From an uncultured Streptomyces sp. (GTDB taxonomy: Bacteria > Actinomycetota > Actinomycetes > Streptomycetales > Streptomycetaceae): a DNA stretch of 64,000 nucleotides. The notes beneath the pieces were generated by a model. It did not search any database. It saw only the letters and a program-made list of their open reading frames with translations, and was not told the DNA's origin. Positions within the stretch are counted from its first letter, which is position 1. Each line of letters begins with the position of its first letter. Location of the stretch: the NCBI RefSeq assembly GCF_947488945.1, contig NZ_CANLBS010000002.1:459527-523526 (forward strand). Reading direction: 5' to 3'. Below, piece after piece: positions 1-12,147 of this stretch. A program made the position numbers and the translations under genes.

Positions 1-53
1 GACCCGAGCCCTTCCACTGCCCCCAGCCCTCTCACGGACCAGGAGACCGACCG

Positions 54-395
54 ATGATCCATGCCACAGGCGTCGCCGAGGTGACCGACGGGACCTTCGA
101 CGACGAGGTGCTGACCGCCCCGCTCCCCGTCCTGGTGGAGTTCACCGCCGACTGGTGCGGTCCCTGCCGCCAGCTCGCCCCGGTGCTCAGCCGGATCGCC
201 GGGACGGAGTCCGGGCGGATCAAGGTCGTCCAGATCGACGTGGACCACAACCCCGCCGTCGCCGGCCGGTACGCCGTCCTGTCCATGCCCACCCTGCTGG
301 TCTTCAAGGACGGCGAACCGGTCCGCTCCATGATCGGCGCCCGCCCCGAGCGCCGCCTGCGCCAGGAACTGGAGGAGGCGCTCGCGGGGGCGTGA
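54..395 (+). CDS. trxA: Thioredoxin
   Basis: Small (113 aa) cytoplasmic thioredoxin for thiol-disulfide exchange. The active site WCGPC sits at about residues 35-39, in the usual context after the first beta strand. The cis-proline segment SMPTLLVFKDG follows at about residue 77, and the length is normal for a single-domain thioredoxin. An AGGAGA ribosome site lies about 8 nt upstream of the ATG. It is convergent with glgB, with only about 100 bp between their 3' ends, so it is probably its own transcript, or the end of one that begins left of the window. The symbol is generic: streptomycetes carry several thioredoxins, and which paralogue this is cannot be told here. Confidence 0.93.
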   Translation: MIHATGVAEVTDGTFDDEVLTAPLPVLVEFTADWCGPCRQLAPVLSRIAGTESGRIKVVQIDVDHNPAVAGRYAVLSMPTLLVFKDGEPVRSMIGARPERRLRQELEEALAGA

Positions 396-494
396 CGGGT
401 GCCGCGGGGCCGCTACCGGACGGGCCCGTGCCGCCGGTCGTGGCGGTACGGGCTCCGTCACGCGGGTCGGGCCGGGGACCGGGCCCGCCCCCGG

Positions 495-2981
495 TCAGGC
501 CGGGCGGAACCAGACCGTGGCCAGGGGGGGAAGGGTGACCGTGATGCTCCGGTCGCGGCCGTGGGACGGGACCGGTTCCGGCTTCAGCGGGTCCTCGTTG
601 CGGACGTCGCTGCCGCCGTAGCGGGCGGCGTCGGTGTTCAGGACCTCCACCCAGGCGTTGGGGGCGTCCGGGACGCCGAGGCGATAGTCGTGGCGGACCA
701 CCGGCGAGAAGTGCGAGACCGCCAGCAGCGGCGAGCCGTCGGCGTCGAAGCGGAGGAAGGCGAAGACGTTGTCCTCGGCGGCGTCGCCCACCACCCAGCT
801 GAAGCCCTCCGGCACGGTGTCGCGCTGCCAGAGCGCGGGCAGCGCGCCGTACACCGCGTTCAGGTCGCCGACCAGGGCGCGGACGCCCTGGTGGTCGCCG
901 GACGCCTCGTACGACGGGTCCAGCAGCCACCAGTCCGGGCCGTGGCCCTCCGACCACTCCGCGCCCTGGGCGAACTCCTGCCCCATGAAGAGGAGTTGCT
1001 TGCCCGGGTGGGCCCACATGTAACCGAGGTAGGCGCGGTGGTTGGCGCGCTGCTGCCACCAGTCGCCGGGCATCTTCGACACCAGCGACCGCTTGCCGTG
1101 CACCACCTCGTCGTGCGAGATCGGCAGCACGTAGTTCTCGCTGTACGCGTACACCATGGAGAACGTCATCTCCCCGTGGTGGTACTTGCGGTGCACCGGC
1201 TCCTTCTCGACGTAGCCGAGCGAGTCGTGCATCCAGCCCATGTTCCACTTCAGCCCGAAGCCGAGGCCGCCGAAACCGTCGTGGCCGATGTGGTGGGTGG
1301 CGCGGGTGACGCCGTCCCAGGCGGTGGACTCCTCCGCGATGGTGACCACACCGGGGTTGCGGCGGTACACGGTCGCGTTCATCTCCTGGAGGAAGGAGAC
1401 CGCGTCCAGGTTCTCCCGGCCGCCGCGCTCGTTGGGCGACCACTCGCCCTCCTCGCGGGAGTAGTCGAGGTAGAGCATCGAGGCGACCGCGTCGACCCGC
1501 AGGCCGTCGATGTGGAACTCCTCGCACCAGTAGGTGGCGTTGGAGACCAGGAAGTTACGCACCTCCTTGCGGCCGAAGTCGAACTCCAGGGTGCCCCAGT
1601 CCGGGTGCGCGGCCCGCTGCGGGTCGGAGTGCTCGTAGAGCGCCCGGCCGTCGAACTCGGCCAGCGCCCACGCGTCGCGCGGGAAGTGCGCGGGCACCCA
1701 GTCGACGATGACGCCGATGCCCGCCCGGTGCAGCGAGTCGACCAGGAAGCGGAAGTCGTCCGGGGTGCCCATGCGGGAGGTCGGGGCGTAGAAGCCGGTG
1801 ACCTGGTAGCCCCAGGAGCCGCCGAAGGGGTGCTCGGAGACCGGCATCAGCTCCACGTGGGTGAAGCCCAGGTCCTTCACGTACGAGGGGAGTTGCGCGG
1901 CGAGCTGGCGGTAGGTGAGGCGCGGACGCCAGGACGGCAGGTGCACCTCGTACACGGAGAAGGGGGCCTCGTGCACCGGGCGGTCGCCGCGGTGCGCCAT
2001 CCACTCGTCGTCCTCCCACGCGTAGTGCGAGGCGGTGACGACCGAGGCGGTGGCCGGCGGCACCTCGGCCTGCCGGGCCATCGGGTCGGCGCGCAGCGTG
2101 TGCGAGCCGTCCGGGCGCGCGATGTCGAACTTGTACAGCGTCCCCTCGCCGACGCCGGGCAGGAACAGCTCCCACACCCCGGTCGAGCCCAGTGAGCGCA
2201 TCGGGGACGCGGTGCTGTCCCAGTAGTTGAAGTCGCCGGCGATCCTTACCCCGCGCGCGTTCGGCGCCCACACGGTGAACCGGGTGCCGGTGACGCCCTG
2301 GTGCTCCATCACCCGCGATCCGAGCGCGGTCCACAGCTCCTCGTGCCGGCCCTCGCCGATCAGGTGCAGGTCGAGGTCGCCCAGTGCCGGGAGGAAGCGG
2401 TACGGGTCGTCCACCTCGATCTCGTCCGGGGTCTCGGGGCCGTCGGCGTAGGCGACCAGCAGACGGTACTCCGGCACCGTCGCCACCGGCAGGACGCCCG
2501 CGAAGAATCCGTCCCCGTCGTCGTGCAGTTCCGCGCGCAGCCCCTCGGCGACCACGGTCACCCGCGTGGCGTGGGGGCGCAGCGCCCGTACCAGCACCCC
2601 GCCGCGGGTGGGGTGCGCGCCCAGCAGGTCGTGCGGGGCGTGGTGCTCGCCGGCGAGCAGCCGTCCCCGGTCGGCTCCGTCGAGGGCGGGCGCGGGCTGG
2701 GCGCCCTTGCTGCCGCCGCCGCGCCGCGGCCGGGGCGGGACGGCCGACACCTCCTGGGCTTCGGCGCGCTCGGGGGCCGGGGCCGCCTCACCGGTGGCCG
2801 GAGCCGTCGCGACGGGGGCCGCGACGGGGGCGGCCGCGGCGGGAGCGGGCGCGGTGGGAGCGGCGGCCGGCGGGGTGGCCGAGGACGTGCGGCCGTCCGT
2901 CACGTCCGTCGGCGCCGGCTTCGGCGCGGGGGTGGCCTCGATGGATGCGGGCGTCTTGCGGGACGGCTTGCGGGCGGTCAC
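495..2981 (-). CDS. glgB: 1,4-alpha-glucan branching enzyme GlgB
   Basis: GH13 branching enzyme (828 aa) that makes alpha-1,6 branches in the linear maltooligosaccharides built by GlgE. The N-terminal ~100 residues are Ala/Pro-rich and low complexity. Then come a GlgB N-terminal beta domain, a CBM48-like domain ([18 protein letters not shown]), and the catalytic barrel with [14 protein letters not shown] (nucleophile Asp), TIAEESTAW (general acid Glu) and [16 protein letters not shown]-terminal all-beta domain ends the protein. The start is a GTG with GAGGAGG about 9 nt upstream. It is the last gene of the leftward glgE-treS-mak-glgB operon, 124 bp after mak. The long disordered N-terminus makes it longer than most GlgB proteins. 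Its function is otherwise clear. Confidence 0.96.
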   Translation of the reverse strand: MTARKPSRKTPASIEATPAPKPAPTDVTDGRTSSATPPAAAPTAPAPAAAAPVAAPVATAPATGEAAPAPERAEAQEVSAVPPRPRRGGGSKGAQPAPALDGADRGRLLAGEHHAPHDLLGAHPTRGGVLVRALRPHATRVTVVAEGLRAELHDDGDGFFAGVLPVATVPEYRLLVAYADGPETPDEIEVDDPYRFLPALGDLDLHLIGEGRHEELWTALGSRVMEHQGVTGTRFTVWAPNARGVRIAGDFNYWDSTASPMRSLGSTGVWELFLPGVGEGTLYKFDIARPDGSHTLRADPMARQAEVPPATASVVTASHYAWEDDEWMAHRGDRPVHEAPFSVYEVHLPSWRPRLTYRQLAAQLPSYVKDLGFTHVELMPVSEHPFGGSWGYQVTGFYAPTSRMGTPDDFRFLVDSLHRAGIGVIVDWVPAHFPRDAWALAEFDGRALYEHSDPQRAAHPDWGTLEFDFGRKEVRNFLVSNATYWCEEFHIDGLRVDAVASMLYLDYSREEGEWSPNERGGRENLDAVSFLQEMNATVYRRNPGVVTIAEESTAWDGVTRATHHIGHDGFGGLGFGLKWNMGWMHDSLGYVEKEPVHRKYHHGEMTFSMVYAYSENYVLPISHDEVVHGKRSLVSKMPGDWWQQRANHRAYLGYMWAHPGKQLLFMGQEFAQGAEWSEGHGPDWWLLDPSYEASGDHQGVRALVGDLNAVYGALPALWQRDTVPEGFSWVVGDAAEDNVFAFLRFDADGSPLLAVSHFSPVVRHDYRLGVPDAPNAWVEVLNTDAARYGGSDVRNEDPLKPEPVPSHGRDRSITVTLPPLATVWFRPA

Positions 2982-3105
2982 GGGGGACTGCCTCCTCGGG
3001 GGTGTCGGTGGGGTGGCGGGGGAGCGGACGGGGTGGGGCGGCGGGGCCGGCGGCGCACGGTCCGGCGGTCGCGGGGGCGGACCGGCGGGCCGTGCGGCCG
3101 ACGGC

Positions 3106-4545
3106 TCAGGGGGTGGAGGCCAGCCGTTTGACCGCGGCCATCGGCACCGGCAGCCAGTCGGGCCGGTGCCGGGCCTCGTAGAGCACCTCGTAGACCGCCT
3201 TGTCCGTCTCGTGCGCGCGCAGCAGTTCGGGCTCGCTGCGCGGGTCGGAGCCGGAGACCTCCGCGTACCCCTCGCAGTACGCGGCCCGGCAGCGCTCGGC
3301 CCAGGCGTCGTTCCACGGGCGGTGCGAGCGGGCGGCGTAGTCGAAGGAACGGAGCATTCCGGCGACGTCGCGCACCGGCGGCTGCGGGCTGCGGCGGTCG
3401 GCGAGCGGCCGGGCGGGCTCGCCCTCGAAGTCGATCAGCGACCAGAAGCCGTCCGCCGCGCGCAGCGACTGGCCCAGGTGCAGGTCGCCGTGGACCCGCT
3501 GGGTGGCCCAGGTGCGCCCCTGGTGGCCGAGTTCCGCCACCGAGTCGAAGGCGGTGCGCAGCCCGGGGACGTAGGGGACGAGGGCGGGCACCGCGCGGGC
3601 GGTCGCCTCCAGGCGCTCGGTCATCCCCGCGACCAGTTGCTCCGTCGCGTCCCGGCGCAGGGCCGGGCCGGGCAGGGCGGCGGCGAGTGCGGTGTGGACC
3701 TCGGCGGTGGCCCGGCCCAGGGCGCGCGCCTCGGGGACGAAGTCGCGCCCCTCGGCCAGCGCGGCGAGCGCGAGCTGCCAGCCGTCCTCGGCGCCGCGCA
3801 GGAACGGCTGGAGCACCCCCAGGGTGCGCTGTTCCGGCGTGGTCGCCTCGAACCAGGCCACCGGCGCGGGCACCCGGCCGCAGCCCTCGCTGACCAGGGC
3901 GAGCGGCAGTTCCAGGTCCGGGTTGGTGCCGGGGAAGACGCGCCGGAAGATCTTCAGGATGTACGCGTCCTCGTAGACCAGCGAGGAGTTGGACTGCTCG
4001 GCGTCGAGCAGCCGGGGGGTCAGGCCGGCCGGGATCGTCTCGGCGCGTTCGAAGCGCAGCGCGCCGAGGGCGCCAGGGGTGCGGAAACGCTCCAGCAGAA
4101 GGCCGGCGACCCGCGGGTCGTGCAGCCCCTCGTACACGGTGCGTCCCGCCAGCGGGCCGTCCGCGACCCGGCCGATCAGGGCGGGGGACAGGCTCGGCGG
4201 CAGTGCCGTGCGCACCCCCAGCAGCAGTTGGTAGCAGTCGCCGGCGGGGCGGGAGGGCAGGCCCGGCTGGTGCACCCGCAGGAGCAGGTGGAGCAGGCCC
4301 GGACCCGCGGACGCGGGATCGACGGGCAGTATCTCGGTGGCCGAGACCAGGGTGAACCCGGCGACCGCGTGCCCCTTGCCCGCGAACCAGCGCTGGCGCG
4401 GAAGCCAGTCGTGCAGCAGCGGGGCGAGGGACGGCAGCAGCGCGGCCCCCGCGACCCCCTCGGCAGGGCGTGGCCGGGCGGGATGTTGCGCCCGTTTCGC
4501 TGTGTTCTTCGCCAGGGCGACGTGACTGGATGCAGCCTCCGACAT
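3106..4545 (-). CDS. mak: Maltokinase (Mak/Pep2)
   Basis: ATP-dependent maltokinase (479 aa) that turns maltose from TreS into maltose 1-phosphate, the donor for GlgE. The C-terminal half has an aminoglycoside-phosphotransferase-like kinase fold: the catalytic loop [10 protein letters not shown] and the metal-binding LIDFEGEP. The N-terminal cap carries the family-typical [11 protein letters not shown]. The ATG at 4545 is preferred because AAAGGA lies about 9 nt upstream; an upstream in-frame start would add only ten residues. It sits between treS and glgB in the GlgE-pathway operon. An unusually long 359-bp gap separates it from treS, so it may also have its own promoter. Confidence 0.95.
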   Translation of the reverse strand: MSEAASSHVALAKNTAKRAQHPARPRPAEGVAGAALLPSLAPLLHDWLPRQRWFAGKGHAVAGFTLVSATEILPVDPASAGPGLLHLLLRVHQPGLPSRPAGDCYQLLLGVRTALPPSLSPALIGRVADGPLAGRTVYEGLHDPRVAGLLLERFRTPGALGALRFERAETIPAGLTPRLLDAEQSNSSLVYEDAYILKIFRRVFPGTNPDLELPLALVSEGCGRVPAPVAWFEATTPEQRTLGVLQPFLRGAEDGWQLALAALAEGRDFVPEARALGRATAEVHTALAAALPGPALRRDATEQLVAGMTERLEATARAVPALVPYVPGLRTAFDSVAELGHQGRTWATQRVHGDLHLGQSLRAADGFWSLIDFEGEPARPLADRRSPQPPVRDVAGMLRSFDYAARSHRPWNDAWAERCRAAYCEGYAEVSGSDPRSEPELLRAHETDKAVYEVLYEARHRPDWLPVPMAAVKRLASTP

Positions 4546-4904
4546 GGCATCGCGTCCTTTCCCCGGGCACCACACAGGATGCGAAGAGTGTCCCGGATTG
4601 CGGCAATGGCTGTCCGGCTGTGCGGGACGTGTCGGGTGAGGATGGTCCGTACGGACTCGGTTCGACGAGTTTCAGGGTCCGACGCTGGTCCCGACACTCG
4701 GTGTGCGCGGTACGGAAGTGCTCGGCGTGCGCGTACCGGTCGTGCTGTGCGGGGCCGGTCGCCGCCCGATGGGGCCCGGCGGCGCCGGTCGTGCTCGGTG
4801 TGCGCGGATCGGGTCGTGCTCGATGTGGGACAGAGTGCCCCGTGCGGGACGGAGGAAACCGCCCCGCACGGGTCGTTGTCCGGCCCCGCGGGGCCGGACG
4901 GGGC
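4546..4904. other. Long treS-mak intergenic gap with direct repeats
   Basis: There is no convincing gene in this 359-bp gap inside an otherwise tight operon. It contains direct copies of the motif CTCGGYGTGCGCG at about 4697, 4721 and 4794, and a looser relative (CTCGATGTGGGA) near 4820. Copies of GGTCGTGCT also recur. The repeats could be an internal promoter or regulatory region, or an RNA structure that sets the mak-glgB level. The repeats are seen; the function is not known. Confidence 0.4.
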
Positions 4905-6611
4905 TCACGCGGCCGGGGGCTCCTTGCGGAGCCGGAACCAGTAGAAGCCGTGCCCGGCGAGAGTCAGCAGGTAGGGCCACTGGCCGATGGCCGGGAAGCG
5001 CACCCCGCCGATCAGTTCCACCGGGTGCCGCCCGTTGAACGCCCGCAGATCCAGCTCGGTCGGCTGCGCGAACCGCGAGAAGTTGTGGACGCACAGCACG
5101 AGGTCGTCCTTGTACTCGCGGGTGAACGCCAGCACCGCCGGGTTCGAGGACGGCAGCTCGGTGTACTCGCCGAGCCCGAACGCCGGGTTCTGCTTGCGGA
5201 TCTCGATCATCCGCCGGGTCCACTGCAGCAGCGACGACGGGGACGCCATCGACGCCTCGACGTTGGCGACCTGGTAGCCGTAGACCGGGTCCATGATCGT
5301 GGGCAGGAAGAGCCGGCCCGGATCGCTGGAGGAGAAGCCGGCGTTGCGGTCCGGGGTCCACTGCATCGGGGTGCGGACCGCGTCGCGGTCGCCGAGCCAG
5401 ATGTTGTCGCCCATCCCGATCTCGTCCCCGTAGTAGAGGATCGGGGAGCCGGGCAGCGACAGCAGCAGAGCGGTGAACAGCTCGATCTGGTTGCGGTCGT
5501 TGTCCAGCAGCGGCGCGAGGCGCCGCCGGATGCCGATGTTGGCGCGCATCCGGGGATCCTTGGCGTACTCCGCGTACATGTAGTCGCGCTCTTCGTCCGT
5601 CACCATTTCGAGCGTCAGCTCGTCGTGGTTGCGCAGGAAGATGCCCCACTGGCAGTTCTTCGGGATCGCCGGCGTCTTCGCCAGGATCTCGGAGACCGGG
5701 TAGCGGCTCTCCCGGCGCACCGCCATGAAGATGCGCGGCATGACGGGGAAGTGGAACGCCATGTGGCACTCGTCGCCGCCGGCCCGGTAGTCGCCGAAGT
5801 AGTCGACGACGTCCTCCGGCCACTGGTTCGCCTCGGCGAGCAGCACCGTGTCCGGGTAGTTGGCGTCGATCTCCTTGCGGACCCGCTTGAGGAAGCCGTG
5901 GGTCTCGGGGAGGTTCTCGCAGTTGGTGCCCTCGCGCTGGTAGAGGTAGGGCACGGCGTCGACGCGGAACCCGTCGATGCCGAGGTCCAGCCAGAAGCGC
6001 AGCGCCGAGATGATCTCCTCCTGCACCGCCGGGTTCTCGTAGTTGAGATCCGGCTGGTGGGAGAAGAACCGGTGCCAGTAGTACTGCTTGCGCACTGGGT
6101 CGAAGGTCCAGTTGGACGTCTCCGTGTCGACGAAGATGATGCGCGCGTCCGGGAACTGCTTGTCGTCGTCGGCCCAGACGTAGTAGTCGCCGTACGGCCC
6201 GTCCGGGTCGGTGCGGGACTGCTGGAACCACTCGTGCTGGTCGCTCGTGTGGTTCATGACGAAGTCGATGATGACGCGCATGCCGCGTTGGTGCGCGGCG
6301 TCCACGAACTCCACGAAGTCGGCGAGGTCGCCGAACTCCGGCAGTACGGCGGTGTAGTCGGAGACGTCGTAACCGCCGTCGCGCAGCGGCGACTTGAAGA
6401 ACGGCGGCAGCCAGAGGCAGTCGATGCCCAGCCACTGGAGATAGTCCAGTTTGGCGGTCAGGCCCTTGAGGTCGCCGATGCCGTCGCCGTTGGAGTCCTG
6501 GAAGGACCGGACGAGTACCTCGTAGAAGACGGCGCGCTTGAACCAGTCGGGATCGCGGTCCTTGGCGGGGGTGTCTTCGAAGGTGTCGGGAACAGGCTCA
6601 TTCACGATCAT
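4905..6611 (-). CDS. treS: Trehalose synthase / maltose isomerase TreS
   Basis: GH13 enzyme (568 aa) that interconverts trehalose and maltose, feeding maltose to maltokinase. Motifs in order: [33 protein letters not shown] (nucleophile Asp), [13 protein letters not shown] (acid Glu) and [13 protein letters not shown]. The [20 protein letters not shown] opening is typical of TreS. The ATG at 6611 overlaps the glgE stop codon by four bases (ATGA), which indicates translational coupling. An in-frame start 150 nt upstream lies inside glgE and is less likely. No fused maltokinase domain is present; the kinase is the separate next gene. Confidence 0.96.
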   Translation of the reverse strand: MIVNEPVPDTFEDTPAKDRDPDWFKRAVFYEVLVRSFQDSNGDGIGDLKGLTAKLDYLQWLGIDCLWLPPFFKSPLRDGGYDVSDYTAVLPEFGDLADFVEFVDAAHQRGMRVIIDFVMNHTSDQHEWFQQSRTDPDGPYGDYYVWADDDKQFPDARIIFVDTETSNWTFDPVRKQYYWHRFFSHQPDLNYENPAVQEEIISALRFWLDLGIDGFRVDAVPYLYQREGTNCENLPETHGFLKRVRKEIDANYPDTVLLAEANQWPEDVVDYFGDYRAGGDECHMAFHFPVMPRIFMAVRRESRYPVSEILAKTPAIPKNCQWGIFLRNHDELTLEMVTDEERDYMYAEYAKDPRMRANIGIRRRLAPLLDNDRNQIELFTALLLSLPGSPILYYGDEIGMGDNIWLGDRDAVRTPMQWTPDRNAGFSSSDPGRLFLPTIMDPVYGYQVANVEASMASPSSLLQWTRRMIEIRKQNPAFGLGEYTELPSSNPAVLAFTREYKDDLVLCVHNFSRFAQPTELDLRAFNGRHPVELIGGVRFPAIGQWPYLLTLAGHGFYWFRLRKEPPAA

Positions 6612-8647
6612 GGTGTGGGTGACCCTCCGGTCGGCGGGGACGGTCGCAGGACCACGATGTGCGCAGGCGTGATGCCCGGCTCGAGGCGCACATAGAAGTT
6701 CCTGCCCCAGTGATAGGTGTCGCCGGTGAGCTCGTCGCGCACCGGCACGGTCTCGTGCCATTCGAGGCAGAGTTGCGGCATGTCCAACGAGACCGTGGCC
6801 TCCTGGGTGTGGTGCGGGTCGAGGTTGACGACCACCAGAACGATGTTCGATCCGGAGCGCTTGCTGTAGACGATCAGCGCGTCGTTGTCGACGGAGTGGA
6901 AGTGCACGTCGCGCAGCTGCTGAAGAGCCGGATGACGCCGCCTGACACGGTTCAACGCGGTGATCAGCGGGGCGATGGTGCGCCCCTCACGCTCGGCGGA
7001 CTCCCAGTCCCTGGGCCTGAGTTCGTACTTCTCCGAGTTCAGGTACTCCTCGCTCCCGGGGCGCACCGGGGTGTTCTCGCACAGCTCGAATCCCGCGTAC
7101 ACGCCCCACGACGGGGACAGCGTCGCGGCCAGCACGGCCCGTGCCTCGAAGGCGGGCCTGCCGCCGTCCTGGAGGTAACCGGGCAGGATGTCGGGGGTGT
7201 TCACGAAGAAGTTGGGCCGCATGTACGAGGCCGCGTCCCCCGAGAGTTCGGTGACGTACTCGGCGATCTCCTGCTTCGAGTTCCGCCAGGTGAAGTAGGT
7301 GTACGACTGCTGGAAGCCCGCCTTGGCCAGCGTGTGCATCATCGCGGGCCGGGTGAACGCCTCCGCCAGGAAGATCACGTCCGGGTCCGCCTTGTTGATC
7401 TGGGAGATCACCTTCTCCCAGAACACCACCGGCTTGGTGTGCGGGTTGTCCACCCGGAAGATCCGCACCCCCCGGTCCATCCAGAACCGCAGCACGCGCA
7501 CCGTCTCGGCGACCAGGCCCGGCATGTCCTGGTCGAAGGCGATCGGATAGATGTCCTGGTACTTCTTCGGCGGGTTCTCCGCGTACGCGATCGAGCCGTC
7601 CGGGCGATGGTGGAACCACTCCGGATGCTCCTTCACCCACGGGTGGTCCGGCGAACACTGGAGCGCGAAGTCCATCGCGATCTCCATCCGCAGGGTGCGG
7701 GCCGTCTCCACGAAGTGGTCGAAGTCCTCCAGCGTGCCCAGCTCCGGGTGGATCGCGTCGTGCCCGCCGTCCGCCGAGCCGATCGCCCACGGCACGCCGG
7801 GGTCGTGCTCGCCCGCGGTCAGCGTGTTGTTCGGGCCCTTGCGGTGGCTGGTCCCGATCGGGTGCACCGGCGGCAGGTAGACCACGTCGAAGCCCATCGC
7901 GGCGACCGCGGGCAACCGCTCCGCGGCGGTCCGGAAAGTGCCGCTGACCAGCCGGGTCCGCTGCGCGGCGCGGGCGCCGCCCTTGCCCTTCCTCGCGGGG
8001 GCCGGGCCCACCGGCTCGGTCCGCGCCCCCTCGGAGCGGGGGAACAGCTCGTACCAGGAGCCGTACAGCGCCCGACGGCGCTCCACGTTCAGGGCCAGCG
8101 GCTTGGACGCCGTCACCAGGTCGCGCAGCGGGTGGCGCCCCAGCACCTCGGTCACCGCCGGGGCCAGCGCCGCCGCGAGCCGGGCCGCAGCCGGGCGGGA
8201 CCCGTCGCGCAGCGCGTCCGCCACCGAGAGGACCGTCTCCCTGCCGTCCTTCTTCGGCACGCCCTTGGCCGCGCGCTCGTACAGCTCCGCGCCCTCGGCC
8301 ATGACCAGCTCGGTGTCGATCCCCGCCGGGACCTTGATCCCGGCCGTGTGCCGCCAGGTGGACAGCGGATCGCTCCACGCCTCCACCGTGTACGTCCACC
8401 GGCCCTCGGCGTCCGGGGTGAGCTCGGCGCCCCAGCGGTCCGTGCCCGGCGCCAGCTCCCGCATCGGGGTGAACGGACCGCGCCGCCCCGACGGGTCGCG
8501 CAGCACGGCGTTGGCCGCCACCGCGTCATGGCCTTCGCGGAAGACCGTTGCGGTGACCTGGAACGTCTCACCGACGACCGCCTTGGCCGGCCTGCGGCCG
8601 CAGTCGACGAGAGGACGGACGTCCAGGACGGGAATACGACCGATCAT
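6608..8647 (-). CDS. glgE: Alpha-1,4-glucan:maltose-1-phosphate maltosyltransferase GlgE
   Basis: GH13_3 enzyme (679 aa) that transfers maltosyl units from maltose 1-phosphate to the growing alpha-1,4-glucan. It has the N-terminal GlgE beta domain (about residues 1-200). The catalytic barrel follows, with [40 protein letters not shown] (nucleophile Asp), [14 protein letters not shown] (acid Glu) and the Streptomyces-type insert. The ATG at 8647 begins [12 protein letters not shown], the usual GlgE start; the ORF extends upstream, but those residues are not GlgE-like. It is first in the operon and reads away from glgP across a 702-bp divergent promoter region. Its stop overlaps the treS start. 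Confidence 0.96.
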   Translation of the reverse strand: MIGRIPVLDVRPLVDCGRRPAKAVVGETFQVTATVFREGHDAVAANAVLRDPSGRRGPFTPMRELAPGTDRWGAELTPDAEGRWTYTVEAWSDPLSTWRHTAGIKVPAGIDTELVMAEGAELYERAAKGVPKKDGRETVLSVADALRDGSRPAAARLAAALAPAVTEVLGRHPLRDLVTASKPLALNVERRRALYGSWYELFPRSEGARTEPVGPAPARKGKGGARAAQRTRLVSGTFRTAAERLPAVAAMGFDVVYLPPVHPIGTSHRKGPNNTLTAGEHDPGVPWAIGSADGGHDAIHPELGTLEDFDHFVETARTLRMEIAMDFALQCSPDHPWVKEHPEWFHHRPDGSIAYAENPPKKYQDIYPIAFDQDMPGLVAETVRVLRFWMDRGVRIFRVDNPHTKPVVFWEKVISQINKADPDVIFLAEAFTRPAMMHTLAKAGFQQSYTYFTWRNSKQEIAEYVTELSGDAASYMRPNFFVNTPDILPGYLQDGGRPAFEARAVLAATLSPSWGVYAGFELCENTPVRPGSEEYLNSEKYELRPRDWESAEREGRTIAPLITALNRVRRRHPALQQLRDVHFHSVDNDALIVYSKRSGSNIVLVVVNLDPHHTQEATVSLDMPQLCLEWHETVPVRDELTGDTYHWGRNFYVRLEPGITPAHIVVLRPSPPTGGSPTP

Positions 8648-9349
8648 GGAATCACCTGGTGGCTGGAGCGGGGCGTGCGGGGAGAACGGCACGGGTGCGC
8701 TGGACCGTCCGCCCGTGCCGCGGGGATGGGGATCAGTCCTTTGTAGCTGCTCAGCACTCTGCTGACGGGCTGTGGGCATGGCCGCTCCTGTCCGCGTTCA
8801 CTCGAATGGCACTCGAATGGATGGGCGCGCGGGGGTCCGTGCGTGATCCGGGCGGCACGACAGGACGTGCGCGGACGCCCTGGTCGGGCTGCGTTCGCGG
8901 GTAGCCTTCCCACCGTCTTCGGCCGGCCAACCCGCCGTCGTGTTAACTACTGGGTCGTAGTCGGGGCGCGTCGCGCGCCCCTCCCGTGGACGGGGTGGGC
9001 CTGCGGCGCCGTACGTGCACCGGGTACCCGCCCTGCGGCGGCCCGCACCTCCCGGTGCCGCCGCCCACCGAAGCCTCTCCCGGCACGCCGGGGCCCCACA
9101 AGAGCGCCCAGGGGGTGTGAATCAGCCATATCGGTCGGGGCTCCGGGTACGCCCGAGCACCCGGCGGCCGGTGGGGCGCATGGGGCACCGGCGTACGACC
9201 GGCGTGTGCGGGCACGCGTACGGCGGAACGTGGACCGTCCGCGCGCCGTGGTTGCCGGGCGGGCCCACCGCTACCGTCGAGGGTGACTGCGCGACGCACA
9301 CCGTGGTGCGTCCCCTCGGATCCGGACGTCCCCTGTAAAGGTGGAATAC
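8648..9349. other. glgE-glgP divergent intergenic region
   Basis: About 700 bp separates the divergent starts of glgE and glgP. Short ORFs here lack ribosome sites and protein-like composition, so none is called. The region should hold promoters for both units. The one clear pattern is an 11-bp tandem repeat at 8799-8820, listed separately. Confidence 0.6.
8799..8820. repeat. Tandem 11-bp direct repeat upstream of glgE
   Basis: Two perfect, back-to-back copies of CACTCGAATGG lie about 150-170 bp upstream of the glgE start. An 11-bp repeat puts both copies on one face of the helix, as in SARP/AfsR-type activator sites. No regulator can be named. The repeat is seen directly; the role is inferred. 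Confidence 0.5.
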
Positions 9350-12043
<2,694 letters not shown>

Positions 12044-12063
12044 CCCGCGTCCGCGCACCACGT

Positions 12064-12105
12064 GCGGCGGCCCGGCCGGAGCGGATGCTCCGGCCGGGCC
12101 GCCGC
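12064..12105. terminator. Bidirectional hairpin terminator (glgP / M4 protease)
   Basis: A perfect 18-bp GC-rich stem (arms 12064-12081 and 12088-12105) with a 6-nt loop lies between the convergent ends of glgP and the M4 protease gene. It can serve both strands. No U-tract is visible, as is common in Streptomyces. Confidence 0.85.
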
Positions 12106-12147
12106 CGCGTGAAGCGGGGTTCCGGGTCCGTCAGGTCCCCGGACGGC

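Noticed and set aside
477..496. Small 7-bp hairpin at the end of glgB
   Set aside because: It overlaps the stop codon and is too short and generic to call a terminator.
8644..8913. Short leftward frame upstream of glgE
   Set aside because: No ribosome site, Pro/Arg-rich, and it overlaps the glgE start; better explained as leader sequence.
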